DNA of 64,000 nucleotides from Fibrobacteria bacterium (GTDB lineage Bacteria > Fibrobacterota > Fibrobacteria > UBA5070), in contig JACKCV010000004.1 of the NCBI GenBank assembly GCA_020633825.1, positions 62,001 through 126,000 on the forward strand, read 5' to 3'. Position numbers and translations under genes: made by a program. This document shows, piece by piece, positions 34,894 to 43,727 of this stretch. Each line of letters opens with the position of its first letter. The first letter of the stretch is position 1. The notes below the pieces were generated by a model, which was given only the letters and a program-made list of their open reading frames with translations, made no database searches and had not been told where the DNA came from.

Positions 34894-36053
34894 GCATCTG
34901 GGATTTCCTGGTCCCGGCGGCCACCATCGCTTTCGTGGCCTTCCACGCCGCCCTCTGCAGGTGGCTGGTTTCCGGCATCCACGCGCTCCCCGCTCCGCCC
35001 GCTCCGCGCCCCGACACTCCCTGGCCACGGATCACGGTGTTGGTGGCCGCCCGCAACGAAGCGTCGCACGCCCCCGCCCTCGCCACCGCCCTCCTCGCCC
35101 TGGACTATCCCCGGGACCTCTTGCAGATCGTCGTGGTCGACGACCGTTCGCAAGACGATACGGGCCGGATCCTGTCCGACCTCGGCGAGGGCCGCATCGA
35201 GGTGGTGCGCATCGACACCCTGCCTCCAGGCATGGCCCCCAAGAAACACGCCCTGGCCGCAGGCCTGAAGCAGGCCACCGGTGAATTCATCCTCACCATG
35301 GACGCCGACAACCTCCCCTCTCCAGGTTGGGCCAAGGCCATGGTCTCCCATTTCGATGCGCGAACCGCGGTGGTCGCGGGACTCGTCCACCACGGTCCTC
35401 CCAGTCCCGGCATCGCCCCTTGGTTCCACGGCATGTGGGCCATCGAGGTCTTCGCCCACGCCGCGGTGCAGGCAGGAGCCATCGGGGCCGGCCTGCCCAT
35501 CCACGCCAACGGCGGCAACCTCGCCTTCCGCAGGGTCGCCTTCGATCAACTGGGCGGCTACGCCAAGCACGCCGGGATCGTCTCCGGCGACGACGACTTC
35601 CTGCTCCAGGCGGCCGCCGATTCCGGTCGCTGGGAAGTCCGCTGCGCCGTCACCCCCGCATCCCGCATCCCCACCGAAGGCCCCGGCTCCTGGCGACAGG
35701 TGTGGGAACAGCGCAAGCGTTGGGGTTCCAAATGCATCCACTACGACGCCAAGCGGGTGGCCTTGCTTTCCATGATCTTCGCCAGCTACGCCTGGGTGGT
35801 GTTGCTGCTGGCCGCCGCCGTCCTCGGAGCGGCCGCTCACACCTGGTGGTTTCTTCTCCTGGCGACCATCCTCCTCGAAGCGTGGCTCATCGTCCGGGAA
35901 GCCGCCCGGGTCCATGGCCAGGCCCATCTGCTGCGATGGTTCCCCTTGGCGGCCGTCGTCCAGATCCCCATGGTGCTCACGGCCGTGATCGCCGGGACCT
36001 TCGGCCGCTTCGACTGGAAGGACGGTCCGGTCGGTCGCCGGGGCACCCCGTGA
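34890..36053 (+). CDS. Membrane glycosyltransferase, family 2
   Basis: The roughly 387-residue protein has an N-terminal membrane helix, a GT-A catalytic domain and two or three C-terminal helices. Motifs are VLVAARNEA, VVVDDRSQDDT, TMDADN (metal-binding DxD-like), GDDDF and QRKRWGSK (QxxRW-like), as in membrane GT2 enzymes that make glycolipids or polysaccharide. The start is unclear: CTG 34890 overlaps the yceD stop (CTGA) and includes the first helix, while GTG 34935 would cut it. The next gene overlaps by GTGA. It forms a unit with yceD and the phosphoesterase. Confidence 0.85.
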   Translation: MSIWDFLVPAATIAFVAFHAALCRWLVSGIHALPAPPAPRPDTPWPRITVLVAARNEASHAPALATALLALDYPRDLLQIVVVDDRSQDDTGRILSDLGEGRIEVVRIDTLPPGMAPKKHALAAGLKQATGEFILTMDADNLPSPGWAKAMVSHFDARTAVVAGLVHHGPPSPGIAPWFHGMWAIEVFAHAAVQAGAIGAGLPIHANGGNLAFRRVAFDQLGGYAKHAGIVSGDDDFLLQAAADSGRWEVRCAVTPASRIPTEGPGSWRQVWEQRKRWGSKCIHYDAKRVALLSMIFASYAWVVLLLAAAVLGAAAHTWWFLLLATILLEAWLIVREAARVHGQAHLLRWFPLAAVVQIPMVLTAVIAGTFGRFDWKDGPVGRRGTP

Positions 36054-37096
36054 TCCTCGACATCCTTCGCGCGGCCCTGACGGGCCTGTGGGTCTTCCTG
36101 GAGATCTTCAATCGGCGCGGGATGACCAACCCCGACGATCGGGCCAAATTCCGTCTAGCCTTCTGGCTCCTGCCCGTGTGCGTGCTCCTTCCCTCCCTGG
36201 CCATCGTCGTGGTACCCGGAAAATGGGTCGGGCTCCTGTTCTGGATGACCTTCGCCACCCTGGTTTCGGTGGAGGTCTTCCGCCTGATCCGCAAGGCGAT
36301 CGGATTCACCTCCACCCGTTCCCGCTCCACCCCCATCCCCGCCCTCGACTCCACCCTGGAAACCACGCGCGCCCTCCAAGTTCGATCGTATGAAATCGCC
36401 GGAGCCCCCCGGTCGATGCACGGCATGACGGTGGCCTTCCTCTCCGACCTGCACTGCGATGGCCGCCCCTCCTGCGAGTGGTACGACAAATTGTGGGACA
36501 CCTTGCGCGGCATCGGCCCCGATCTCCTGCTCCTCGGCGGAGACTACCTGTCCCGCGAGGACTCGCTCCCCATCCTGGATCGATGCCTCAAGGGACTGCG
36601 AAGCCTGCACATCCCCCTGGGATCCTGGGCGGTGCTGGGAAACCACGACATGGAGGCTCCCGACGCCGTGCGACGGCTGCTCCGTCAGGCCGGCTGCGGC
36701 CTCCTTGAGGACGATTGGGTCCCCTTGGATCGTGGACAAGGGCGGGTGGTGATCCTGCACGGCACCAACGCCCCCTGGTCGACCGCGAATCCCTCCGCCG
36801 CCATTCCCGCCGGGGGCGCCGACATCTCGGTGAGCCACACCCCGGACAACGCCCCTCTCCTGGCTCGTGCCGGGGCTCGCTACATCCTTTCCGGCCACAT
36901 CCACGGCGGCCAGATCGGTCTACCAATCCTCGGGGCGCTCCTGTCTCCCAGCAAGTTCGGCCGCAAGTGGACCTACGGGTGCCACACCCTCCAGCAATCG
37001 CGTCTGGTGGTCAGCTCGGGTGTCGGAGTGGTGGGACTGCCCCTGCGACTCCTCGTGCCCCCGGAAGTGGTCCTGCTCCGCTTCTGGAGCGAATGA
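36050..37096 (+). CDS. Membrane-anchored metallophosphoesterase, YkuE/calcineurin type
   Basis: The 348-residue protein has two N-terminal membrane helices (about 35-78) and a calcineurin-like domain with all metal-binding motifs: FLSDLHCDG, LLLGGDYL, LGNHDMEA, SVSHTPDN and SGHIHGGQ. Relatives such as YkuE, YaeI and LpxG act at the membrane, for example on UDP-sugar lipids. GTG 36050 overlaps the glycosyltransferase stop, so both may act in the same glycolipid pathway. Confidence 0.88.
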   Translation: MILDILRAALTGLWVFLEIFNRRGMTNPDDRAKFRLAFWLLPVCVLLPSLAIVVVPGKWVGLLFWMTFATLVSVEVFRLIRKAIGFTSTRSRSTPIPALDSTLETTRALQVRSYEIAGAPRSMHGMTVAFLSDLHCDGRPSCEWYDKLWDTLRGIGPDLLLLGGDYLSREDSLPILDRCLKGLRSLHIPLGSWAVLGNHDMEAPDAVRRLLRQAGCGLLEDDWVPLDRGQGRVVILHGTNAPWSTANPSAAIPAGGADISVSHTPDNAPLLARAGARYILSGHIHGGQIGLPILGALLSPSKFGRKWTYGCHTLQQSRLVVSSGVGVVGLPLRLLVPPEVVLLRFWSE

Positions 37097-37134
37097 CGCC
37101 AACGGCATCGCCCCCCCCCGCCCGAGACTCGAGC

Positions 37135-38610
37135 TCAGACCGCGTGGAGGCTCTGGCGGACCATCCGAAGCAGCGACTCCACCTCCACCGGCTTGTGGAG
37201 GAATTCGCACCGGTCGGGGAGGTTGCCGGGGTCTCCATACCCGGAAACCATCACGGCGGGAAGTCCGGGAGCATGCTCGCGCAACTCTCGAACCAGCTGG
37301 AACCCACCCATTCCCGGCATGTCGATGTCGGTGAGGACCAGATCGAAGACCACCTGACGGGACAGGCGTAGGGCCTCGAAAGGATCGGAGGTCGAGTGCA
37401 CCTCGTACCCTGCGGCTTCGAGGATCTTCGCGTGGGTGAGCAGCACGTCTCGCCGATCGTCGACCACCAGGAGGGTCGGACTCGCCCCCCCTTCGACTCC
37501 GTGGAAGGACGAGGCCTCCGCCACGGGCTGGGGCGCCAGGAAGAGCCGGACTTCCACGCCCCCTCCCGGAACACTGGACAGGATCAGGTGTCCGCCGCAG
37601 CGGCGCACCGCTTCCTGGACCGGCGCCAGCAGACCCCGGACGCCATGGGGGGAGAAGGAGTCCAGGGTGGCATCGAGCGCCTCCTCGGCCAGGGCCACTC
37701 CCTGATCGACCAGATGCAGGACCACCCACGCCCCTGGTTCGATCCAGGATCCATCGGAAAGCGCACGCGGGGTCTCGAGATGCTCCTCGGAGACATCCAG
37801 TCGGAGAACGCCGTGCACCGGCGTGCGCTCCCCTCCCCACAAGGCCAGGTGCAGGAGGAGGTGTTCCAAAAGGGTGGCATCGCATCGGACCCAGCACCCC
37901 TGGAGGGAAGGAGCCATGAACTCCCTGCGCTCGCCGAGAGCGGCCAGGAACATGGGACGCACCAGACGTAGCGTGGCCCCCAGGTCGACCCCCTCGGTGG
38001 AACCCGTTCCACCCTGCCGGGACGATTCCTGGAAGGCGACGATCTGGCGACTGGCCTGACGCAGCAAGTCCTTGGGATCCAATCGGATCTCTTCGCCGGT
38101 CCCGGGATGCTCCAGCACATCCAAGGCTCGGCCGACCTGGCGACTCGTCTCGCGCAGGACCGCCTCGGCCAACCGGCCCAGGGCTGCACGTCGATCGCGT
38201 TGGCGCATCCGCTCCTCGAGCCGATGCAGGGAGGTCTTGTCTTCGAGAAGGAGCATCAGACCAGCCGTCCCGGCCTTCCAGAGGACCTCCACCCAAGGAA
38301 CCGTCCCGTCGGAGCGAACCAGCCGAAGGGAGCGCCGTCCCTCCTCCTCGCCGAGAGTGCGTTCGAGGATGGATCGCCATGCCCGACGGTCCTGGGAAGC
38401 CACGAAGGTGGCGAATTCGAATCCCGAGGGGTCGCGGCGCAAACCGAGCAAGCGCAGGAAACCCTCGGAACAGCGTTCGATGCGGCCCGCCGAATCGATG
38501 CACAACATCGCGCCTGGAAGGTCCTCCCAAGCAACCTGTCGCACCGACTCGTCCTGCGCTGCATCCGGCACGTCGCACCCTCCCCTCTCCATGCCACGTC
38601 CAGGTGCCAT
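37135..38610 (-). CDS. PAS domain, degenerate histidine kinase and receiver hybrid protein
   Basis: The 491-residue protein has a PAS domain (about 27-125), a kinase-like core (about 135-360) and a C-terminal receiver (about 367-488). The H-box region reads LGRLAEAVLRETSRQV, with Arg where the phospho-accepting His is expected; the N-box has lost its Asn (EHLLLHLALWG). The ATP-lid part CGGHLILSSVPGGG remains. The receiver looks intact: VVDD, TDIDMPGMGG, MVSG and LHKP. It may take phosphate from another kinase or signal without catalysis. CGGAGG 5 nt before ATG 38610 supports the start. It is divergent from the HDOD-GAF gene. Confidence 0.82.
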   Translation of the reverse strand: MAPGRGMERGGCDVPDAAQDESVRQVAWEDLPGAMLCIDSAGRIERCSEGFLRLLGLRRDPSGFEFATFVASQDRRAWRSILERTLGEEEGRRSLRLVRSDGTVPWVEVLWKAGTAGLMLLLEDKTSLHRLEERMRQRDRRAALGRLAEAVLRETSRQVGRALDVLEHPGTGEEIRLDPKDLLRQASRQIVAFQESSRQGGTGSTEGVDLGATLRLVRPMFLAALGERREFMAPSLQGCWVRCDATLLEHLLLHLALWGGERTPVHGVLRLDVSEEHLETPRALSDGSWIEPGAWVVLHLVDQGVALAEEALDATLDSFSPHGVRGLLAPVQEAVRRCGGHLILSSVPGGGVEVRLFLAPQPVAEASSFHGVEGGASPTLLVVDDRRDVLLTHAKILEAAGYEVHSTSDPFEALRLSRQVVFDLVLTDIDMPGMGGFQLVRELREHAPGLPAVMVSGYGDPGNLPDRCEFLHKPVEVESLLRMVRQSLHAV

Positions 38611-38697
38611 GGAGCCTCCGGGAAAGTTGCACATTCCGCGGCGCGAAATGTGCGATTGCTCGTCGCGGATCTCACCGACTCGGCAAATCCGGGGTGG

Positions 38698-38703
38698 TAT
38701 CAT
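38698..38703 (+). promoter_or_regulatory. -10-like TATCAT, possible leaderless start for HDOD-GAF gene
   Basis: TATCAT ends 9 nt before the ATG at 38713, the same distance as in the Rrf2 gene. CCGACT, 17 bp upstream, is a poor -35. No ribosome binding site is present. Confidence 0.4.
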
Positions 38704-38712
38704 CAAGCTCCC

Positions 38713-40143
38713 ATGACTCTCAACGAGTGGTTCCGCAAGATGGAGGAGCAGGAGGCGCCGATTTTTCGGCGTACCGCCCTCGACGTCGGCGACGCGGCGA
38801 CCGACCCGGAAACGGGGGTGGAGTCCATGGGCAAATTGATCCTCAACGATCCGCTGCTGACGACGAAGGTCCTCAAACTCGCCAACAGCGCCTATTACAA
38901 TCCCTCGGGGCGACCGATCCAAACGATCGGAAGATCGTTGCTCCTGCTGGGGATGGAAAAGATCCGCGCCATCTGCCTCGGGGTTTCCCTGGTGGAAACC
39001 ATCCGCGACGGTCGACGTCTGCATCGGGTCCACCGGGAACTCGCACGCTCCCTCCTGGCCGCGGTGTTCGCGCGTTCCTTGGCGGAAGCTCGTCAGGATG
39101 GTCCGGTGGAGGAAATCTTCATCGCGGCGCTGTTGCGGCGAATCGGTCCTCTCCTGTTCTGGAACCTGGGAGAGGAGGAGGCGGATGTCCTGGATGGCGT
39201 GCTGCGCGAATCCGGAGACGATCCATCCACCGAGAAGGCCGTGCTCGGATTCCAACTGGCCAGCATCTCCCTCATGGCTTCGGAGGAGTGGAAACTTTCT
39301 CGACTCCTGTCGGAGCTTCTGCTCGGCCATCTGGGAAAGGCCGTTCTTCCTGTGTTGCGCGGTTGGGAAGCGGCGGCCTTCCTGATCGACGGATGGGACA
39401 CCCAACGCGCCCGCGACGGAATCGGCCGCCTGGGTTCGTTCATCGGGCAATCGGGAAGCCAAGCGACCACCCTCGCCGCCGGCGTTCTGCGGGATGCCCG
39501 GGAATGGGCGATGCAAATCGGAGCCGAGGAGTTGCTGGCGTATCTCCCTCTTCCCCCCGAAGAGGGATCGGAATTGGACTCCTTGTACCAGGAGCCCGAA
39601 TCCAGCACCTTCGTCCCCGCCACGGAGGCTGTCCGTGTCCCGACTCTGGCGCGGACCCTGCGCGAAATCTCCGAAATCGTGGAGGTGACGGATTTCCACC
39701 GGATCCCGGGAATCGTCCTCGATGGACTTCATCGGGGATTGGGAATGGACCGGGCCCTCTTCGCGACCTTCATCCCCTCGACGGCGGAAATCCGATGCCG
39801 AACCGCCGTCGGCGAGGAGGTGTCGGAATTCATGGATGGCTGGAAGTTCCCTCTTCGCTTGCAGATGGCCGATTCCCTTTCGCGGTCGATCGAACGGAAC
39901 TCGCCCTTCTGGTTCGATCCCACCAGCGCCGAGCGCCCCCCGACCCTGCCACCCTCCTTGGAACGCTTTCTTCGCGGCTATTCCTTCCTGTTCCTTCCCG
40001 TGCACGTCCAGGGGCGCATCCTCGGCACGTTCTGCGCCGATCGGGGTCCCTCGCGACGAGACCTGGATCCCGTCACCATCCAGGGATTCCAGATGCTCGC
40101 CCACGAACTCGACCAGGCGATCCTCCGCGTCCGTCCCGCGTAG
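38713..40143 (+). CDS. HDOD-GAF signalling protein
   Basis: The 476-residue cytoplasmic protein has an HDOD domain over about 10-215 (LILNDPLLTTKVLKLANSAYYNP; TIGRSLLLLGMEKIRAI) and a GAF domain over about 320-470. HDOD proteins are HD-like but lack catalytic residues and act as regulatory hubs in motility, c-di-GMP and stress signalling. The GAF domain would bind a small ligand. Its divergent partner is a PAS-kinase-receiver protein, so they may work together. The mRNA is probably leaderless. Confidence 0.88.
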   Translation: MTLNEWFRKMEEQEAPIFRRTALDVGDAATDPETGVESMGKLILNDPLLTTKVLKLANSAYYNPSGRPIQTIGRSLLLLGMEKIRAICLGVSLVETIRDGRRLHRVHRELARSLLAAVFARSLAEARQDGPVEEIFIAALLRRIGPLLFWNLGEEEADVLDGVLRESGDDPSTEKAVLGFQLASISLMASEEWKLSRLLSELLLGHLGKAVLPVLRGWEAAAFLIDGWDTQRARDGIGRLGSFIGQSGSQATTLAAGVLRDAREWAMQIGAEELLAYLPLPPEEGSELDSLYQEPESSTFVPATEAVRVPTLARTLREISEIVEVTDFHRIPGIVLDGLHRGLGMDRALFATFIPSTAEIRCRTAVGEEVSEFMDGWKFPLRLQMADSLSRSIERNSPFWFDPTSAERPPTLPPSLERFLRGYSFLFLPVHVQGRILGTFCADRGPSRRDLDPVTIQGFQMLAHELDQAILRVRPA

Positions 40144-40385
40144 GCGGGGAACGATCGAGGCAGCCCCCAGAGCCGGTCGTTCTTCCTCGTGGGAGATCGG
40201 ATCCTCTCCCCACGGAACGAGCCGCAACGACTGGACGCCCCCTCGCATCCCCTCCGGGGAATCGAGGTCCCGCGAATGCGCGCAGCCCCGAGGATGAGCC
40301 TCTCCGTCGCTGGACCACGTTCGGGGGCGATCCGGAGCACGCCCCCGCCATCATGTCAAATTCTGTCACCAAGGAAACCGGAAAC
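40144..40385. other. Intergenic segment after HDOD-GAF gene
   Basis: No gene is recognised. No clear terminator serves the plus-strand HDOD-GAF gene; the hairpin at 40391-40414 has its T run on the minus strand. Confidence 0.4.
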
Positions 40386-40415
40386 GAAAAGGCCGGGGAA
40401 GATGCCCCCCGGCCC
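40386..40415 (-). terminator. Rho-independent terminator, minus strand, after twin unit 1
   Basis: GGCCGGGG pairs with CCCCGGCC across an 8-nt loop and is followed on the minus strand by TTTTCG. No minus-strand protein gene ends here, so it must close transcript(s) from the repeat at 40479-40634. Confidence 0.85.
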
Positions 40416-40478
40416 ACTCAACCGTAGCGCCTGGTCTCGAACTTCAAAACACCGACTCAGGCCGCGGCCCCCTGTGCA

Positions 40479-40634
40479 GGGGGTTCATTTCATCAGGAGA
40501 CTCCGCACGGTGCATGTCCCGTCGGAGAAGATCTTGGTCGAACAACTATCGATTCTATCTCTCGTTTCTCCTATGCGACCCTGGGCGGGCCGCTTCCTAT
40601 ACGTTACGCGAGAAGCCCTCTTCGCGCAACAGGG
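40479..40634 (-). repeat. Twin intergenic unit 1 (candidate small RNA or micro-peptide gene)
   Basis: Positions 40479-40610 align with 41058-41190 with 12 substitutions and one single-base indel (hand count); similarity fades further on. On the minus strand GGAGAA and TTCTCC can pair in both copies. A shared short frame ends CSTKIFSDGTCTVRSLLMK and stop, but no start codon is conserved. Next comes a GC hairpin whose sequence differs between copies (CCCCC-GGGGG here), then a terminator. The pattern fits an expressed small RNA on the minus strand. No known RNA family is recognised. Confidence 0.65.
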
Positions 40635-40962
40635 GAATCCCAGATTTCCAAGAAATTTTTCTCGGGCGAGGGTGCGTACTCCTCCTCGCGATCCCAGCGA
40701 GTTCGATTCGTTCCCCTCCACGCCGCACGCTCGCCCTCCGAGGGGGGGGGGCGGAGAATTTCCCGCGACGGATCTGGCGGAGGCCGCGAAGTCTTCCCCC
40801 CTCCCTTTGAAGGAGTCGTCCCCGAGGCGACCGCGAAGATTCGCCCCCCTTCACGGCCTTCCAGGCGACCTCCCCTTCCCCTGCGGCAGAGCGGAGCACC
40901 CTGTCCCAAAAAGCGGGACACCCGGATACGAGGTCGCAATTTGTCCGGAACCACCGAACGCG
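40635..40962. other. Intergenic segment between the twin units
   Basis: No gene is recognised. A run of ten G lies at about 40742-40751. Nothing resembling a conserved promoter is clear on either strand. Confidence 0.35.
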
Positions 40963-40991
40963 AAAAGGCCGGGGGAGATACCCCCCCGGCC
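40963..40991 (-). terminator. Rho-independent terminator, minus strand, after twin unit 2
   Basis: A 9-bp stem GGCCGGGGG/CCCCCGGCC with a 7-nt loop is followed on the minus strand by TTTTCG. Stem and tail are the same as after unit 1, so unit and terminator were probably duplicated together. Confidence 0.85.
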
Positions 40992-41057
40992 CGATTCACT
41001 CGCACGCTCCTCCCCCGAAGGACAAACAGGGAGAATGGAACGCAGTCCCCGAGAAGA

Positions 41058-41213
41058 GGGGATTCATTTCATCAGCAGACTCCGCGCGGTGCATGTCCCG
41101 CCGGAGAAAATCTTGGTGGAACAACCTTCGATTCTATCTGTCTGTTCTCCTATGCGACCCTGGCACGGGCCGCTTCCTATACGTTACGCGCAAGCGGACT
41201 TCCGCGCAATAGG
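41058..41213 (-). repeat. Twin intergenic unit 2 (candidate small RNA or micro-peptide gene)
   Basis: This is the second copy of the unit at 40479-40634. Its minus-strand frame ends CSTKIFSGGTCTARSLLMK and stop. The hairpin after the stop is TCCCC-GGGGA, different in sequence from copy 1 but at the same place, as expected if RNA structure is kept. The unit lies between the end of epmA and a minus-strand terminator; it could also be part of the epmA 3' untranslated region. Confidence 0.65.
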
Positions 41214-41275
41214 TGCACCGGGAAAATCTTCGATTTTGCGCGCTCCCGCCGCGACGCGCCGAGGAGGCGCCATCC

Positions 41276-42241
41276 TCAGCCCTCGGCAAAAGCGATGACT
41301 TCGGAGATCTCCCGAGCGCCGTAGGCGATCTGCACCAGGCGATCGAAGCCCAGGGCGACCCCCGCGCTCGCGGGCATCCCCTGCTCCAGCGCCGCGACCA
41401 GTCCGTGGTCGATCGGCGGAGTCGGTTTCGACAGCAGGTTCCTCGCCCGGGACTCCTCCTGGAACCGTTCCCGTTGCTCCGAGGCGTCGACGAGCTCGTC
41501 GTAGGCGTTGCACAGTTCCACGCCTTTCCAGTAGAGCTCCGCCCTCAACGCGATCCGGGGCGGCCCCTCCTCGATCCGGGCCAAGGCCGCCCGACTGGGT
41601 GGATATCCCCACAGGAACACGGGGGCCTCGTCTCCCAGTCCAGGCTCCACCTTGCTGACCAGCAGGAGATCCAACCAACCATCACGATCGGAATGGGCGA
41701 TCGGGGGAGCCACCACGCAGGCCTCCTCCGCGGCTTGCCGAATTTTGTCGACGGGATCCCCGAAGGGATCGACCCCCGCCCGCCGCACGAAGGCCTCCTG
41801 GTAGGACATCCATCGCGCCGCGGGCATCTCCGGCGCCACGCATCGGCAGAGCGCCTCCACCTCCTCGCACAGCTCCCGCAAGGTCCATCCGGGCCGGTAC
41901 CATTCGACGATGCTGAATTCCGGATTGTGCAACCGGCCGCGCCCCTCGTCCCGGAAGGCCCGGGTCATCTGCCAGATGGGGCCGGAACCGGCGGCCAGGA
42001 GCCGCTTCATGTGGAATTCCGGGGAGGTCTGCAGCCAGAGACTCTCCCGCGAGATGGCCGAGCGCACCTCGAAGGAATCGATCCAAAGATCGACGGTCCC
42101 CACCTCGCTCAGGAGGGGCGTTTCGACCTCGAGGACCTCCCGCGCATGGAAGAACTCCCGGACGGATCGGGCGCACCGGGCGCGGAACGCCAAGGCTTCG
42201 AGGGTGGCGGTCGGACGCCAGGCTCCTGATTTCACCTGCAT
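41276..42241 (-). CDS. epmA: EF-P lysine ligase EpmA (GenX/PoxA)
   Basis: EpmA is a class II lysyl-tRNA-synthetase paralogue that attaches beta-lysine to a lysine of elongation factor P. The 321-residue protein has no anticodon-binding domain, the expected size for EpmA. Motif 2 is FRDEGRGRLHNPEFSIVEWY, the active-site region includes LWLQTSPEFHMKRLL, and motif 3 is GVALGFDRLVQIAYG. It is the third gene after the LpoB-like and TPR-like lipoprotein genes. EpmB is encoded 4 kb away on the other strand. Confidence 0.93.
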   Translation of the reverse strand: MQVKSGAWRPTATLEALAFRARCARSVREFFHAREVLEVETPLLSEVGTVDLWIDSFEVRSAISRESLWLQTSPEFHMKRLLAAGSGPIWQMTRAFRDEGRGRLHNPEFSIVEWYRPGWTLRELCEEVEALCRCVAPEMPAARWMSYQEAFVRRAGVDPFGDPVDKIRQAAEEACVVAPPIAHSDRDGWLDLLLVSKVEPGLGDEAPVFLWGYPPSRAALARIEEGPPRIALRAELYWKGVELCNAYDELVDASEQRERFQEESRARNLLSKPTPPIDHGLVAALEQGMPASAGVALGFDRLVQIAYGAREISEVIAFAEG

Positions 42242-42293
42242 GGGCCGGCGTTCCTTTCCTCGGTGGATTCCGAAATTCCGTTTCCCGGAAGGA

Positions 42294-43727
42294 TCACCAC
42301 GGGAACGCGACGATCCGGAAGCGATGCCCCGCCGGTTCCGAAGCGACATCTCCCAGGGACCGCTCCGCGACGACCGAACCGCCGCTCGAAAGACCTCGGG
42401 CATGCAAGGCGAGAACATCGGGCTGCAAGGGGACGCGTACGATTCCGATGCGCCGGGGGAGCCAGAGGCACATGCGCAAATCGGACTGCTCGATCTCGCC
42501 TTGGGCGAAATCCATCCCGACGTTGGCGACCAGATCCAGCAAGGGATTCCCGGTCTTGACATTGGATTTGACCTTCTGCGCCGCGAACGTCCTGGCGGCC
42601 ACCCGCACGATGGTTCGAACCATGGTGGCCGTATGGGTGTCGGACAGCCACTGATCGAGCAGAACGCGCGTGTCCGAAATCCAATCGGGCTGGAGCGACT
42701 CGCGAGGCGTCTGCACCTCGATCCTCTCCACCTTGGAATCGACGTCCTTCAGCACGGGGAAGGTGAAGTTCACGTGGAACGTCTCCCCCGTCGCCCCACC
42801 CGGCATGGGAGGTGCGGGAAAGGCGTCGGTGACCTCCTTCCCCGTTTGGGGATCGGACCAATGCCATGCGAACAATCCCCCCTTGATCCATTCCCCCCAA
42901 GCGCGGATCTGCCCCAGCTCGGGCGAACGCCCCTGGTACACGATCAAGTCGATCTCTCCCGGGGATTGCTCGAGGGTTCGCGCATGGATCGGGTCGGCGA
43001 CGACCTGCAAACCAAGGGACTCGAAGATCTTGCCCCGCGGATCCCTCCGAAGCCGGAGGGAGGCGTCTTCCCGAACCATCTGGGGAAGGGGGACCTTCCC
43101 TTCCTGGTAGGCGATCAAACTCCGGCGCAGGGAGATCAGACTGTTGTCCTTCTGACCGGCCGCCAGATACACGAGGCTGTGCAGGTATTCCAATCCTCCG
43201 TCCCCACGGTAGGATCCGCTGTCGGTCTCGCCGAGGCGGTCCAGGACGAGCACACCCCGTCGCACCTCGACCAACGCCCCCTGCAGATCCTGCTTGGCCA
43301 GATAGTTCAGGAGCTGGTACTGGGCCAGAAGAACCCGTTCGTATCCCCTCGGCCGATAGGGCCGGAGGTTGTCGTTGGTCGCCAGGGCCGCCGCTTCGTT
43401 GGTCACGGATCGAGCATAGAGATCCTCGACGATCTGCTCGGCCCGTTCCAGGTGCACGATGGAACTGTCCCAGGCGCCCAGGTAATGGTGCAGAACCCCG
43501 AGGTCCATTTCCCAGAGAAAGGCGGAGTTTTCGCCATACAGGGACTTGGACGACCGGACTTTTTCAAGCCCGCCGACGAGGTCGCCTTGGTTCAGCGTGT
43601 TGCGGAAGGCGTCGAGCCGCTTCTGACCGGGGTTGGCACACCCCGAAACCAACAGCGGGACGAGGAGGGCTCCTCCGAGGAGGCGAAGCCGGGAGAACCG
43701 CCCCTTGCCCTCAGAGCTTGACCGCAT
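42294..43727 (-). CDS. COG3014-like lipoprotein with helical repeats
   Basis: The 477-residue lipoprotein has a lipobox (LLGGALLVPLLVSGC, Cys at 30). The N-terminal half is TPR-like (FLWEMDLGVLHHYLGAWDSS; VLLAQYQLLNYLAKQDLQGA), and the C-terminal half is mixed. It resembles COG3014 lipoproteins that are commonly next to LpoB-type genes in proteobacteria. ATG 43727 overlaps the LpoB-like gene by 17 nt. Confidence 0.72.
   Translation of the reverse strand: MRSSSEGKGRFSRLRLLGGALLVPLLVSGCANPGQKRLDAFRNTLNQGDLVGGLEKVRSSKSLYGENSAFLWEMDLGVLHHYLGAWDSSIVHLERAEQIVEDLYARSVTNEAAALATNDNLRPYRPRGYERVLLAQYQLLNYLAKQDLQGALVEVRRGVLVLDRLGETDSGSYRGDGGLEYLHSLVYLAAGQKDNSLISLRRSLIAYQEGKVPLPQMVREDASLRLRRDPRGKIFESLGLQVVADPIHARTLEQSPGEIDLIVYQGRSPELGQIRAWGEWIKGGLFAWHWSDPQTGKEVTDAFPAPPMPGGATGETFHVNFTFPVLKDVDSKVERIEVQTPRESLQPDWISDTRVLLDQWLSDTHTATMVRTIVRVAARTFAAQKVKSNVKTGNPLLDLVANVGMDFAQGEIEQSDLRMCLWLPRRIGIVRVPLQPDVLALHARGLSSGGSVVAERSLGDVASEPAGHRFRIVAFPW

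Noticed and set aside
40189..41298. A 369-codon plus-strand frame that crosses both twin units
   Set aside because: Although both copies are in the same plus frame, substitutions between copies are mostly non-synonymous, the frame overlaps the end of epmA and it crosses two strong hairpins.
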